A model generated the notes under the pieces. It made no database searches. It had not been told where the DNA came from and was given only the letters and a program-made list of their open reading frames with translations. The position numbers and the translations under genes were made by a program. Positions 37,397-50,770 of a stretch of 64,000 nucleotides of DNA are shown in pieces. How positions within the stretch are numbered: the first letter of the stretch is position 1; the number at the start of each line of letters is the position of its first letter. Origin of the DNA: Progne subis subis (Eukaryota > Chordata > Aves > Passeriformes > Hirundinidae); the NCBI GenBank assembly GCA_022316685.1, contig JAKJHU010000066.1:186001-250000 (forward strand). The letters are read 5' to 3'.

Positions 37397-37435
37397 CCAA
37401 AATTAACGGGATGCACAGAGCAAAATTAACAGGAC
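37391..37435. repeat. Two-copy tandem repeat of 22-23 bp
   Basis: GCACAGCCAAAATTAACGGG plus AT (37391-37412) is followed directly by GCACAGAGCAAAATTAACAG plus GAC (37413-37435). The copies differ by a few substitutions and one indel. Confidence 0.8.
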
Positions 37436-40400
37436 GCTGAGCATCCTTTTTGCCTTGCTCAAAACCAGCTCAGCTTTGGGGGAGTGAAGAGTCTTTCAGG
37501 AGCCCAGGATCTGTTTACAGTGTGCCTGCATCTCATCCCCAGGAGCTGCCTCCAAGCCAGACTGGGAGACACCGGAGCTGTGAGCCAGTGCCGGGCTGGC
37601 AAAGTGCCCTGTGTGCTGCTGACTCACTGCCACATGGGTGGCTGTCAGCAGTGTGGATATCCCAGTGGAGATGCTCAGTGTGGAGCACACTGGTGTCCCT
37701 CACTCCTCTGAGGTCAACCTCACTGGCACCAGCCTGAGGCTCCCTGTCCTGGGGAAGCAGTGGCACCTTTTGAGAGCAACAGCTCCACTAATTATGGCTG
37801 GAGGGAAAAACAAAACAATCCACTCTCCTCCCAGGAACCTGTTCGATTTTTTGCGGTATTTTCAGTACTGCTTGTGATCAAGAAGTTGCAGTCCATGGGG
37901 TTTCAGCCATGTTTTCTTCCTCATTTCTGTATGCCAACGAGCAGGGTGGTTACCTGGGCTGGCACGGTGGAAAAACTGCCAAGGTTCCCCTTTAGGTGCA
38001 GCTGAGGCTGGCACCTGCCTACATCGGGAGAAGCTGCGTAACTTTGGATACAGGTTTTGCATGAGGACCAGCAATATATCCCATCCTCAGTGTGGGATAA
38101 ACAAGCCCCAGGATGGCCTCAGTCTCCCCAGGGAAGCCACAATAATTGCAGAAGAATGGGGTCCAGCCCTGCTCCACTGCCAAAACTGGGGATCCTTTTG
38201 GAAACATCAGCTCCAGGGCTGACGCAGAAGTGCAGCTGCACGGCCCTGCCCATAAATGGAGATGTTTGGGTGCCAGAAGTGTCCTTGCCTTGGGGGAGAG
38301 GCAGCTCTGGTCCCTGCAGAGCACCAGGCTCTGCTCCAAAGGCATTTTTAACTGTCCCTGTGGAAGGCAGTGGCAGCCAGTGCAGGGCTGGGAGCGAGCT
38401 CTGGCTCTGCCAGCCCCGCTGCCCTCCCTACACCCTTGCAGGAGCTGCCCAGTGAATGTATTCTTGGAGATGTCTATAGGGCATATCCTGTCTCCATCCC
38501 TATAGGGCATGGAGAGCTGGAATGGGCTCGATGATGCCTTTGGTGAGTGCCTGAGGAGGGATCTCTGCATCCCATCTTCCCACACAGCCTCCCCATGCCT
38601 GCAGTGAAGCAGCTGAAAAATGTTCCTTCAACTTCATACAAGGGCTCAGAAGTGACTTGATAACTGTCCTCTGAGTGGCTCTGAAGGTTGTGGGGTGGTA
38701 TGTTGCTCCTCTCCAAAATAAAAAAGTATGTTTTATGTAGGGCAGAAAAATAACTGGAGACCAGGCTGAACTTGAGTGGAGTTTTCTGCTAGGATTCTGG
38801 CAGGGACCAGTCCCTCACAGTAAGAAATGTGAAAACCTTGAATTTGGATCATAATTTAAAATGAGTTTGAGCTCAAGGGGGCTCAAATATGCCTTCTAAA
38901 AAGGAGGCTTTATTTTCCCAAATTGCAGTGTTAGGACTCTGGTTTCTTTCAGAAACAAATCCTGATTTACTGTAGCAAGAGTGAGACTGTAGTCCAGCTC
39001 AGCAAGTATTTGCAAAATTGAAAAGGGGGATATTTTAACATCTTTGGCCTTAAAATTATGGTAGTCCAAAGCTTTGGATCAACTCAGAAGGATCCTACAA
39101 AGCAGCATCTAAAGTGAGATTTATATCACTGGGACAGAGCACACAATTACCCCTTCACAGCCTGTGGCTCAGGGCACATGAGGAGTGTGAAGCCACTCTC
39201 CTGACAGGAAAGCCTTACTCTGGCCTTTGCGTGCCTCCCAGGTTCCTGTTTGAAACTTCTGATCATTTTGAGCAGGGCTGCAAAATGCTAATATATGGCT
39301 GAGCTTGGTCACTATGGGATGGGGAGAGATGGAGGAGAGATTGCTGTACCCAAAGGGAGGTGGGACCCCAGACTGGCAATTCATGTTTGTGCTCTCGCTG
39401 AGCAACCACTGAATTATGAGCTAGGTGCTCTTCTGCTGAAAAGTTGTCTGTTTACCAAAAAAAGATACATTTAGCATTGCTCCAGGGTGAACGTGGTGCT
39501 GGGAGCATTCCCAGTCAGCACACCTCCTGCAGGCACAGCTGCTGTACAATACCTAGATGTTGTCTTAGACCAGGTAAATGGATGAATGAAAAATGGACCA
39601 GGAGAGCCAGGTGTGCTCCCAGATCCATCCTTCCAGCCTCCAAGGCGTGCCTCTGTTGAATTGCTCTGCAGAGCTTCTCTACTTGTCTCAAAAAACATCC
39701 ACCACTGCCATCTGTGGCTTACAGAACTTCAGATGCCAGACTGGAGGTCTGTGTCTCAGGGGTTCAGTTCTCAGCTTAGGCTCCAGTGAACCCAGAAGTT
39801 CACAGAAGTCAAGCCTGGAGAGGAGAGTGTTTGCTGGGAAATGGAAATAGAAGAGAACAGCGGCAGAAAATAAAGAAATTTGATGTGCAGAGCTGGGGAA
39901 TCCACCTTAAGAGCCTGAGAGATCTCAGGCAGGGTGAAGGTGGCAAAGGAGATAATCTTAAGGTTGCCCTTGATTATGAGGGCAGAACTGAAAAGATTTA
40001 GGACAGGAGGCAGAATTAGCATTTCAGAAGGAAATCCTGAGCCAGGCTCAGAAACTAGGGGTGAAGAGCCTCTGCTGTGGACCCTGGCTTGGCTCCATTA
40101 GGAACAAAAGAGTGGTGCTGGCCCAGGCTCAGCAGCTCCCAGGGGTGCTGCGTGCTGCAGGCTCCCCAGAGCTCACCGTGGGTGACAATGGACGCAGCCC
40201 CTGTGCTACGGACGGAGCGCAGGGGATGGAGCTGCCAGAGGAGAACATTCCAGCAAGGCAGGCTGTGCAGAGCAAGCTGGCAGGCCGTGCACATCAGTGA
40301 GGGTCACAGGAGCAGGATTTGAAGAGGTCAGGTAGGGTGCACAGCTGCAGCCAGGGATCAACAGCGAGCCCAAAGAGACAGGGAACGCGGAGAGCCTCCA

Positions 40401-42644
40401 AGGAGATCTGCCGCGCACCGAAGGTCAATCCGGTCAAGCAGCTCTAGAGAAAGCAAAGCTGTGCCTGGGAAAGGCAAGACCGGAAATTAATGAAACCCAG
40501 CAGGGATAGTTCATCCCATCCAGATTTGTTCCTCAGCATAGGCATGGGAGGAACATCAGCAGAAGCTGGGACAGGTGGAGGCAGGGCGCAGTAGCTGCTG
40601 GGAGCAAAGTGTCCCCTGAGAAGGCTCTGGGTCAGGAGTGACCTTGCCGAGAGCAGAGAAACTTCTGTGTGTTGAGGAAGTTAATGAGAGGGGGGGATGC
40701 TTCCCTGGTACAGCAGTGCTGCACATTCCCCTCATTCTGAGCTGCCTGATGGCTTCTGAACAACGCTGAGAGCTGGTTTCCCCCTGTGTGCCCTAGGACC
40801 CCACAACTGAACCCTGCACATCTGCCAGGTGCCACGTGAGGAGCCTCAATAGAAAGACTCCCAGAGCAAAGTACTTGCAGCCTCGTAAGAAAATGAGCTG
40901 GGAATGGCAATCATTGCCCTCCACAGAGTGAAATGAGGGTGTGATTTCCAAAGGCCTGTGTAATCAATATCCCTATTATCAGTCTTCCAGAATAAATTGC
41001 ATTTAAACTAATACAGGCTGGGGAGCTATCCGTGAGCTGTCAGGAGAGAGATAAGCTGAAGACACATGTTTATTCATACTGCATATGCTGAGAACTGAAT
41101 GTTCTTTACAGCTGGTTAAATGGTGGCAAAGATAGTCAGTATTTTTTTGCAGTTCTTATGCTAAAATTTGTCAAAAACCCTTAATTTTGAGCACACCTGG
41201 AACTTTTCAAAATTGTGGGGGCAGGGGGGCCTGATGAAAATTCCACTAAAACATCTGATGAAGGAAGAAAGCTATTTCCTTTCCTGTGAGGTAACTCCTG
41301 AAGTTTTGCAGAGCATCAGCAATTTTAATTGTCCTGCTGACCTCCCACCACATACACCGATACAGGAATGGCACATCCAGCATCTAATGGATCCATTACA
41401 GAGAAAACATCTTACTCACAGTTACTTGGGAGAAATTCAAAAATTCACTATTGTTTCTGCCAGGCTCAGCTGCTCTGTGGCTTCAGTGGAGCTTTTGTTC
41501 AGCCTGGGCCAACCTGCCAGTGTCCAACAGTGGCTGTGAAATATGTCATTGTACCCCACAAGATGCTACTCCAGCCATGGACAAGCCAGGGTCCCCCAGC
41601 CTTGCTTCCCCCACCCAGGAGCAACTGCAGGATCTGCTCAGCTGTGAGGCACCAACAGTTCAACAGTGGAAGTAAATTAGGTTTAGCAGAAGGATGATGA
41701 GGCTGAAATTCACAGAGCTCCTCCTGCTGCTGCTTCATAGTGAAGTAGTCCTTGTGTTGGTGCCACATCCCATCCCTCACCTGCAGCCCTGGCTCATCTG
41801 ATAAGTTCCACGGCAGGTGAGATTCACCTCTTTTAACTTAAGGCACAAACAGTGTGAGTGTCTGTGCCTGAGCCATGCTTTTAGAGGTGGTGGAGGGAGG
41901 AGGGCACTTGTAGGGCACAGCTGAGCTCATCCTAAAAGGAATCAATCTGAAATGAGTCGTGCTCCTTTCTCTCCTCAACTGCAAAAAGACTCTCTGCAAT
42001 CAGCTCTCTCATAGGTGTTCACGCTGTGGGTGGTTGTGTGTGATTACATCCGTCCTCTTCTGGCTCCAGCTCCTCCTCTCATGTCCTCCTGGCTGGACAA
42101 GAAACCCAAGTAGTAAATTCAGCTGAGACAGTGCTAAATGTGGCACAGGATGGAAGCTGTCTCCTGGAAGATAGTGGGAATAGAAAATTATTTTTTTATA
42201 GCATGGTCTGAGCAAGCAATTTTGAAAAATAACAGATGTACTGGAGATGATTCCAGGAGATATTGAACAATCTAGAGGAGTGTAGCTCAGGAGAAATGAT
42301 GAACGAGGCAGCAGAGCAGATTTGCTTTCGTGCAAAGGTAAAAAAGTGCATTTCCAATTGGAGCTAGTAGTTCAGGATGGAACGTTTCCCCTTTTGCTGC
42401 CATCAGGCTGTGTAGTACGAATATTAGAATGATAGTGAATGGGTGAGCAGCTTGATTGTCTAAGCTGCATTACTCAGCTTATAGAAAATTGGTTTCTATA
42501 CCCTTTCCTTTTCAGCCTCAGTGGACACAACTTAGACAAAAGAGCTCAACTTTCAACCAGAAGCCAATTCCTTCAGCATGAGAGCTTTGGCCACGAGTGG
42601 GGTTCCTGGGCTCCAGGGCATTGCATATAATGTGCAAGAAGGGT

Positions 42645-42836
42645 CTGATTAGAATGCCTTTCCACTTGGACTCTGCCTTTACTCCTTCTTCATCCCTGCC
42701 TCTAGTGGGTAGGGGATGAACAAGCCTATTTCACGATGTTCAGTTCTAAACTTCATCTTCTCTTTTCATTTTTATTGGTTTTTGAGCAACCAGACAGTAC
42801 TAATGTGCTTTAAAGAGGAGGAAGCAACATTCCTGT
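42645..42836 (+). repeat. Duplicated intronic block, copy 1
   Basis: This block begins CTGATTAGAATGCCTTTCCA and ends near GAGGAGGAAGCA. It is repeated at 45025-45224 in the same orientation, with about 90% identity by eye and several small indels. Flanking sequence is unrelated at both ends. I do not recognise a transposon family. It may be a low-copy interspersed repeat or a local duplication. Confidence 0.9.
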
Positions 42837-45024
42837 CTTACTGGGAAATTATTTCCTTTTCCTTTCCCTTGCTGCAGGTAACCTAAAGCAGCAGCTGGCC
42901 ATGGCTGCATGGTGTCAGGTGGGAACAGTTTGCCTGCAGCAATGGATTCAGGCCAGGTGGTTTAGAGCAGCTCACGTGCACTTGCACAGACACAGGTTTG
43001 AGCATCACACCTGGCAATGACACCATGCAAAGCAAAGAGGAGCTGGGTCTGGCACCATGGTGCTACCAGCAAAGGCTGCTGGGGCTAGTTTAGCCCAGTA
43101 CCTGTGGCACAGGAGGGACAGGAGGCACCTGCAGCCACACAGAGGGGGCAGGAGGCTTGGAATGCGCAGCACAGGCATGCAAGGAGACCATGCTGCCCTT
43201 CCTGAAGGAGACCTGAGTGTTCCCCAGCCCTGCTTACCCCACCTCTCCCTCTACAGTCCTGATCCACTCCCTCTGCTTTTGTCCAGGAATGTGTTTTCTA
43301 GGACCATTCTCTCTGGAAATGATGCAAAATGCCGCCCTTGAGTGATAGAGCAAATCTCCAACCCCCAACCCTTGCTGTATTCCCAGTGTATGTCTTGTTG
43401 GTCTGTCTTTATTTTGGAGGAGTGCCTACTTATGGGGAAGCTTTGGGCTCTGTGAAGTCAAAATGGATTTGTCTGTCTCTTTGGTGGATTATTTCCCTGT
43501 GTTCCCCTCCTCCTCAGTAGCTTGCTGACAGCAGCACAGCCGTGAGTTGGGTGCCTGGAGGAGGAGTGAGGCAGTCACTGTGAGCACAGAAAGGCTGCCT
43601 GTGGCACTTGTGTCGGCCATAATACTGGATGTCATCAGAAAAACCATCAGCTTTTCTAATTTTCAGGACAGAGGAGATTGCTCTTGGCTTATAATTGGGT
43701 CATGCTTTAAAAAAAACCTGCATTAGCTCATCATAAGCAACAAGATGTACCCATTCTCCCCTTGCATTCCTGCCCTGACCTCTCCCAAAGAGGCAATCTT
43801 TTTGGATGAGAGGTTGTTAATACAGATAGGATATCTTTTACTTTCCCATCTCTCTGCACTCAGACAAGGCTCATTACAATTATATTTGAACGAAAACTCT
43901 CCTGTTATTACCATTGCTGGGAAACTGCCTATATTTGGGGAAGAAGAAGCACAATTCTAAATCTGTCTTAGGAGGAAGCATCAGTCTCTGTTCTGACTTT
44001 GAAGCTATCTTGGTAGCAGATGCTACCAGATGCTTGGAGGCAAAGCCAGCAAAATGTGCCAGCTCTGGAAGGTTTTTATCTTTGGGAAAATTGATTAACA
44101 GTACAGATTTTGGTTTAGTGACTTATCTCTATCCTGGTGAGGAGTCTCCCCTCCTCTGTGCTGCCAGACTTCAGCATCCCCATTAGCAGAGCAAGTGCCT
44201 CCTGTGCCCTCCTGTGCAAGCTGGCAGCAGACTCACACTGCAGCCTGGTCCCTGTCACATCTGCCTTCAGGAGCCACCACCCTCTTCATCCCCTGGAGTA
44301 ACACAGATCGAGTAGTACAGGCATCCCCTCACACGGGCACAGGTACATTTTGGGCCACTGGGATCAAACTGCCAAGCTGCAGAGGCACCACTGGCTCATT
44401 GCTGGGTGTGTGACCCTGTGGTTACAGTGCAGGATGGAGGAATCAGGGGGGTTGGAGCAGGAGGTGCAGTGGTGCCTAAATGTGACCTGACGAGATCGTG
44501 ACCAGGCCAACAACTTCCAGCACATCCCGGCCCTCCTGGTTTGGCAGCCCAGACAGTGTTGGAGACTTCAGCTTGTAATATCTCTAAGTTACTCTTGTCT
44601 CCTGGAAATAGACTGAACTAAAGAGATTTGCATCTGCCCTTTTTAAGAATAAAATAAACCAAACCAGCAAAGCCATTTTCACTTCATTTCCCCTCCTCAC
44701 TCTGAGCCAGGATGACCACTTAATGCATAGAGTTATACTGACCCACAGGGTGATGTGGGCAAGGCCATTGCTCGTGTTTCCCCAGTCCCTCTGATGTTTA
44801 TTGGTTTGTTGTTTTCTTGGTTATTGTTTGTTGTTTTTATCCCAGTATCCATGCATCAGCCCCACATGGCAGCCAGACCACTGCAGGGGACGAGCCTCCA
44901 GCTGCTCGAACACAAAAAGGCTGTTTGGCTGTGGCATTGGCTTGTGGAGTTCCTTGATTACCAGAAAGACTAGCTTTTGCATTGATTTTGTTCTGTCTTC
45001 TGAGGACATTTCAGGAGTAGATGC

Positions 45025-45224
45025 CTGATTAGAATGCCTTTCCACTTGGACTCTGCCTTTACTCCTTCATCCCTACTTCTAGTGGGCAGGGGATGAACAA
45101 GCCTATTTCATGATGTTCAGTTCTTCTAAACTTCATCTTCTCTTTTCATTTTTATTTGTTTTTGAGCAACCAGAGAGTTTATCTGTACCAATGTGCTTTA
45201 AAGAGGAGGAAGCACCACTCCTGC
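45025..45224 (+). repeat. Duplicated intronic block, copy 2
   Basis: This is the partner of 42645-42836, about 2.4 kb downstream. Relative to copy 1 it lacks TTC in the CTCCTTCTTCATCC region, gains TTC in GTTCTTCTAAAC and has extra bases around GAGAGTTTATCTGTACC. Shared segments such as 'ggggatgaacaagcctattt' and 'aatgtgctttaaagaggagg' are unchanged. No clear target-site duplication or poly-A tail is seen at either copy. Confidence 0.9.
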
Positions 45225-45779
45225 CCCTGACCTGGTTCATCTCATGGGGACTGGATGCCCATTTCTGATGGCTTCTCTCTTTGCTGTTTCCCCCCACTCT
45301 TGTCTCATGCAGATAAATTGGGAGCACAGACAGCAGCTGGGATAAGCTCCAGTAACTCCATTGTCTTTCCTCCTGCACTCATGTCCCTTTGATGCTCCTT
45401 CAGCAACTAAAGCTGCATCTGCGTGCTCCACCATGACTTTGGGTGCAGGCTTTGGGATAAGGGGGTGAGATCTGTCCCTGGCAGCACATCATATATTCCT
45501 GAGAATGGGTACCCCAGAGTCAAATATTTCTAGAAGGCAGGATGGTGACTTTTATATGTATCTGGGAATTTGTCAAATTATTCAGCAAATGTCACTGAGC
45601 TACAGACACTGATGGTCAGGCACATTTGCTGTGATTCAGAGCTTGTCACAAGCATTTTGCACAGCTCTAGCTCTTGGGCTCTAGTGACTGGTTCTAAAGC
45701 AGTCCATTCCCTGAAAAACACTATGGAGGCGGAGAGCATGAATTATTATTTGTTTGCACTGTGTGGACAGTTGATCAGT

Positions 45780-46070
45780 GACAGATGTTTCTAATTGCAT
45801 TAAGCAAGTGGAAATAATGAGAATTAGATAGCAGATTCTCCAAGAATTTACATTTAGATTGAGTTAAATTTGCTATTAAAGAAGCAAATTCAATGTAGAT
45901 GCAGTCGTTCTTCAGCAGAAATGGGAGGCGATTATTTTTAATTATTATTTGATTAGTTAAAAATGAGCTGTGTTACTGTGCTTAAAAATATTTGACTCAA
46001 GGGAATGACTTAATATGTGCACTTTATGTGTCCCTTAAAAGATCTGGAATGATGAAATCGTTCATCAACA
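45780..46070. promoter_or_regulatory. Candidate conserved intronic element C
   Basis: AT-rich, repeat-free DNA with many TAAT/ATTA cores (TTTTTAATTATTATTTGATTAG and AGTTAAATTTGC) retains CpGs in GCAGTCGTTC, GGCGATTA and ATCGTTCATC. It lacks coding potential. Such composition is common in ancient enhancers, but this is inference only. Confidence 0.22.
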
Positions 46071-46334
46071 AACATCTCCACCTCCCCATTCCAGTCATAC
46101 TGGAAGGCAAATGAAAACCAGAGGCTGCCAGAACCCCATCTCACCGTGCCCAGTTTGGCCAGTGCCGGGATGGTGGTGACCGGATCAGATCACCCAAACC
46201 GTCTGCGTCCCTGACAAATTGAATTAAGTTGCACTGATGGAAGACAAGCTGCATCCCCCTTTGGTCACCACGCTCTGCTGGGCTTGGCAGGAATTCCAGG
46301 CTGATAATCCCCATGTGTGGAGCTGAGGGAGAGC

Positions 46335-46445
46335 CAGGCCAGGCTGAGCAGAGGTGGGTGCTCAGGCTGGAGCGGGGCGGGGGGACGAGCACGGCCTCAG
46401 AACGCAGGGAGCAGCAGCATCTGCTGTCTCCAGATGACACATATC
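46335..46445. other. Isolated GC-rich patch with GC box
   Basis: AGCGGGGCGGGGGGACGAGC lies at about 46371-46390, followed by ACGGCCTCAGAACGC. It is a G-run-rich CpG patch deep in intron 2. It could be an internal promoter or a regulatory site. No splice donor-bounded exon is evident. Confidence 0.4.
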
Positions 46446-49400
46446 TGACAGTTATCTCCACATCCATGCCAAGAGGAAATGAGCTGTGGTTCAAACCGCT
46501 GGAGGTTTTCCTTTTGGGACTCTCTCTCACAGCTTTTTTTTATTTTATCTCCTAGATTTCAAGTTCAGCTTCAGACGCAGAAATGTGTGAGTCTCCTGTC
46601 AGCAGAGAAGGGATTTATGTGCAGTGCAGATTATTGTATGTCTCTGTTTAGCACAGAATCCAAGCTATAATATTTTTTTAACCAACTAGCTGGCTCAGCT
46701 TTTAATTTTTTTTTTCCTTTTTGCCTAATGAGAGCCTTATCCAGAACTCCTTGAAGTCAGAGTCTGTCTATCAGCTTCAGTAGGCTTTGGATCAGATTTC
46801 ACATCACTGATTCATTATTAATTACACATCTGGGACTCCCTTTTCAAGGAGTTCATTGTTAAATAAATTCACTTTTAGACATTACAGACTTGGCATTCTT
46901 GTGCGTTTAATAAAAGTCTGGCAAACCAGCAAAGAGCCATAGGCCAGCTTCTCTTCTGGTATTGATGGATGAATCTCCACTGAGAAGCAGTGGTTTACAC
47001 TACAAGGATATAACATACCTCTTTGCTCTCATATAACCACTTTCTGTGTGAGACTGTGTTTGAGAATTTTGCCTTTTCTGGGATTTCTCCTCTCTTTTTT
47101 ATAACTTTTCCTACCAGCAAGAGTTCCTCTGTGGATTCAGACCCTGCAGGGTGAAATATATTTGCCATTGAGTTTTTTTTCTCTTCAAAGAGATTCTGGT
47201 ATCTTTTTCCTTGGACAAACTGCAATCACATCTTCAGAGCTTCCTGGGAGAGCAGACAGGCAGGCAAATGTTTTCCTGATCCCTATGCCAAGTGGAATGG
47301 AACACTGTCTTTCTAAATATATAGGGTCTTTCCCACAGTCCTCAATAATCTAGCTCAAGTCCAGACATTGAAGTAACCAAGGAGCTGCTCTTGACACTCT
47401 GTTTACAGAAGAATAATTTTGGCAGGGGAATATATAGAAATAAAGGTTTTCCTACTGACTTCCATTCAATAGGAGGCCATATCCTTGGTGGAAAAGGACA
47501 TCTTATGTTGTGATTCAATGGTACAGGGTATTATTCCCACTTAGCATCTGATGGTACAAAGACCAGCAGCCCATACAGGTGTTTCCTGGGCTGCAAGGAT
47601 CTCCTAAGCTGCACTCAGCCCATCCTCTGCTTTTGCAGGGCTGCTCAGACACAAGGGAAAAGGGATGGGGTGAGACCTTTTTCTCCTGATGCCAAATCAG
47701 AGTTTGTTTGAATGGTTAATACCAAAGTCCAAATAAATTGTGGGGATATACTCAGATGATGGCTGCCCAGTTTCCAAAGCTTTCACTTAGTCAACAACTG
47801 TTTAAGGTATATGGAAAGGAAAACCAATAGAAATGCAGCTCCCACTGTTTAAATAATGAAGCTCTGAATGCTGATCAGAGGCAGACATTCACTGAGTCCG
47901 TGGCATGCTCCCAATGCAAGAGATAAAATCTACCACACAGTTGTGGAAGGGTCTGTGAAGGAAGAGAGAATTTTGACACTGGGGCACTTGAGCCCCTGAA
48001 AAGTCAAAGCTAATTCCCTACTACAAGTGAAGCATCGCTCCTGTTTTATCACAGAGAATGACAGAACCTTTTCCCTGCCCAAATTCACCTTCCTCAGGTT
48101 TCAGAAATCACATTAAATGCAATTCTTCTCATCACCCTCGTCTATGAAGTGCAAATCTTTCCAAAACTGCAGTCCTTCAGCATTAGAAATGAGAAAGTCA
48201 TTTACTCCTTGTCATAGAGCAAGTTTGGGGGTATGAGGAGGGAGAGAGATGAGAGAGGTCTCTCACACAGGCACTGTGACTGCTGGCCAGTCAGCAGAGA
48301 TGCCTTCAGTTGCCAGAGGCCATCAAGACCTCCAGCATCATTTTCTGGAGATCTTTGTGTTTCCAGCATCTGCCAGCAGCATGACTGATATCCATGCTGG
48401 CCCAGCTTATGAGACTTTGTCTCTCACTCAATGAAATTTACTGGGAGCAGCCTCTCTGGAATCCTTGCCCACGGTGCTGCTGTGGGATCTGCTCCTGCCC
48501 ATCTTCCACATTGGGTTTAATGAAAGCAGGAACAGACAGAGTTGCCTAATCACTTCCATCTCACTTTGCAGTGAGGATGTGTCTGGGTAAGACCCAGAAA
48601 GACATTTTCTGGACATTGTCAATGAAGCTCAGCCTGTGCCCAGCAATTCCTGTGCTATGCCACTGCATGGCACACTTGGACATTGCCCCATCCACAGGCC
48701 AAGGATCACTCCTTTTCGGAAGCCAGGTTTCCTTTATTTGCTTTCTACCCCTCCTGCTTAGAAAAATTTCCTCATTTCTCCATAGTCTCTGATCTTCTCC
48801 TTTCATGGGTCATTACATTCACTGGCTAATTCTGCTATCGCCCCAGTACGTGGGTCATCACCCACATTTGTATGCACTTATATTTTCCAATTATTTTCTT
48901 AGTAGCTGTTTATCACTAACAGTTTCTACCCTGCCTGAATTCTCTCCTAACCACTCTGTCTCATTTCTTTATTCTTTCTTTGCAGGAAAAAAAGTTGGGT
49001 TTTTTTGGTTTTTTTAATAAAAGACACTCACTATCTCATCCAGTCATTCTTTTCACCCTCCTCCTTTATAATGGCACTGGTTTATTACCAGCACTTCTTT
49101 TTACAAATATCAGGGGAAATAAGCCTTTCTTATTCTCCCAGTAATTCCTATGGTGAGCAAGTATTATTTTGTTTTCTCTGCTTTTGAGTTGTGGCCAATT
49201 ATCATTTTTCTCCATTGCCTCTTCCTTTACTTATGGGGGTTACAGTGAGACATTGGTGAGCCTGGAGTCAGAAAATGAAGCCCAGCATCTTTATTCTCTT
49301 CCCCTTCACCTTCAGGGTTGCCTGCAAGGCATTAAAACAGAGCTCTGAGGAGGGGGGACTGGTAGGACCCATTTAGGCTCCTGACTGTCCTGATGTGCAG

Positions 49401-50574
49401 CAGGATGATCCGTCTAGAAGTGGAGACAGAAATTCCTTGTGCGCAAGGTTTCCCCATTGAGCTTTGCTCCCTGAAGTGTCCTCTCCCTGTCCTTCTGCTA
49501 TTGACAGGGGCAAGTGCTGGATGTGGTTGGTGACTGCTGACTGACAGAGGGGGCCAGACCAGAGGACCCAGGCAGCTTCCCTGCTGTGTCCCAAGGCATG
49601 TTGGACATGGAAACCTTTGCTTCTTAGGGACAGATGCTGAAGTTGACTTCATATGTAGGCTTTGAATGTCCAGACTCAGTAGGGAAGACTACAGAGGTGC
49701 TGAAGGCAGGGTGAGTTCCTGTGTTTGTGCAGATGAAAAGTTGTTGATTGCTTCCATTTCCTCTGAAATAACCACGGTTCTATCACAAACCTAATCCTTG
49801 GTTATATCTTGCATCTTCTGCTGACTCAAGAAACAAAGTCTCCTCTTGGGTGCTCACCCAGAGTGGAGAGACCCTCTGTCTTACAGGACAGCGTGTAGAC
49901 CCTGCCCCATGGCCCAGCAGAGTCAGGGGCCAGTCCCAGCCACCACTCTGGTGAACTTGGGGACCACACTCAGGCACAGGCACAGGACTGCCAGGGAGGA
50001 AGTAAGTGGGGCAGCACTGAATTCCTGTGCCTTGGGACTGGATCTGCACAATGCATCACACTTTTACTTGACTTCAAGGTTAAAGCAGCTTCCTTAGCTC
50101 TCCCATTTCTCCCTTTCCCTGACCACTTGACTCCTCATAACATCTGAGCTTTGCCATCAGGCAATGAGCAATGTAACCAACATCTGGCAAGTGAAGTTCA
50201 GCCTCTCTCTCCTGACCTTCCCAGGGAAGGACTGTCTGTCTGATGTATGGTATTTCCATAGCGTGAGTTATATTTGAGTGTGTTAAGCCAGGAGCTTCAA
50301 AACATGGTGGCATGTTCTTAATATAGCAACTATGCAATATGCATAGATAATTAAAGTGATGAGAACATCCAGGAAGACCAATGTGCTTCAACTCCCAAGT
50401 TCCTTACGGGAGGGAAATCCAACATTGCTCTGTGTACGGAGAATCTATTGGTGGAGTCAGCTCTTTTGACTGCATCCCTAAGTATGAGTACAGGTAGAGA
50501 AGATGAATGCACAAAAGCCCATGCACCCACTATGCTTTCTGCAGGCATTCACCTCCCCCAGTCTCAGCAGATGA

Positions 50575-50770
50575 GGATGTAGCTCTTGTTAAGTTTAATT
50601 CATTGCCCTGCACGCACAATTGATGTGTAAAATAGAACACGATGACTTAATCCTATGCGTCCGACCTAGCACTGTTATTGACTTTATTTACTTTTATTAA
50701 CATTCGGTTTGCTAACAGAGGGCTTTTAAAATAAATAATTTTAATGTGTTTAGAAAATGCGGTACAAAAA
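50575..50770. promoter_or_regulatory. Candidate conserved intronic element D
   Basis: AT-rich sequence preserves CpGs (GCACGCAC, ACACGATG, ATGCGTCCGACC, CATTCGG) and carries TAATT, TTATTAAC and AATAAATAATTTTAAT cores. It is neither repeat-like nor coding. Its regulatory role is inferred from composition alone. Confidence 0.22.

Noticed and set aside
38019..38585. 188-codon open frame on the minus strand
   Set aside because: No known domain. It overlaps open frames on the other strand and lies in the middle of a FRMD4A intron. No splice or promoter context.
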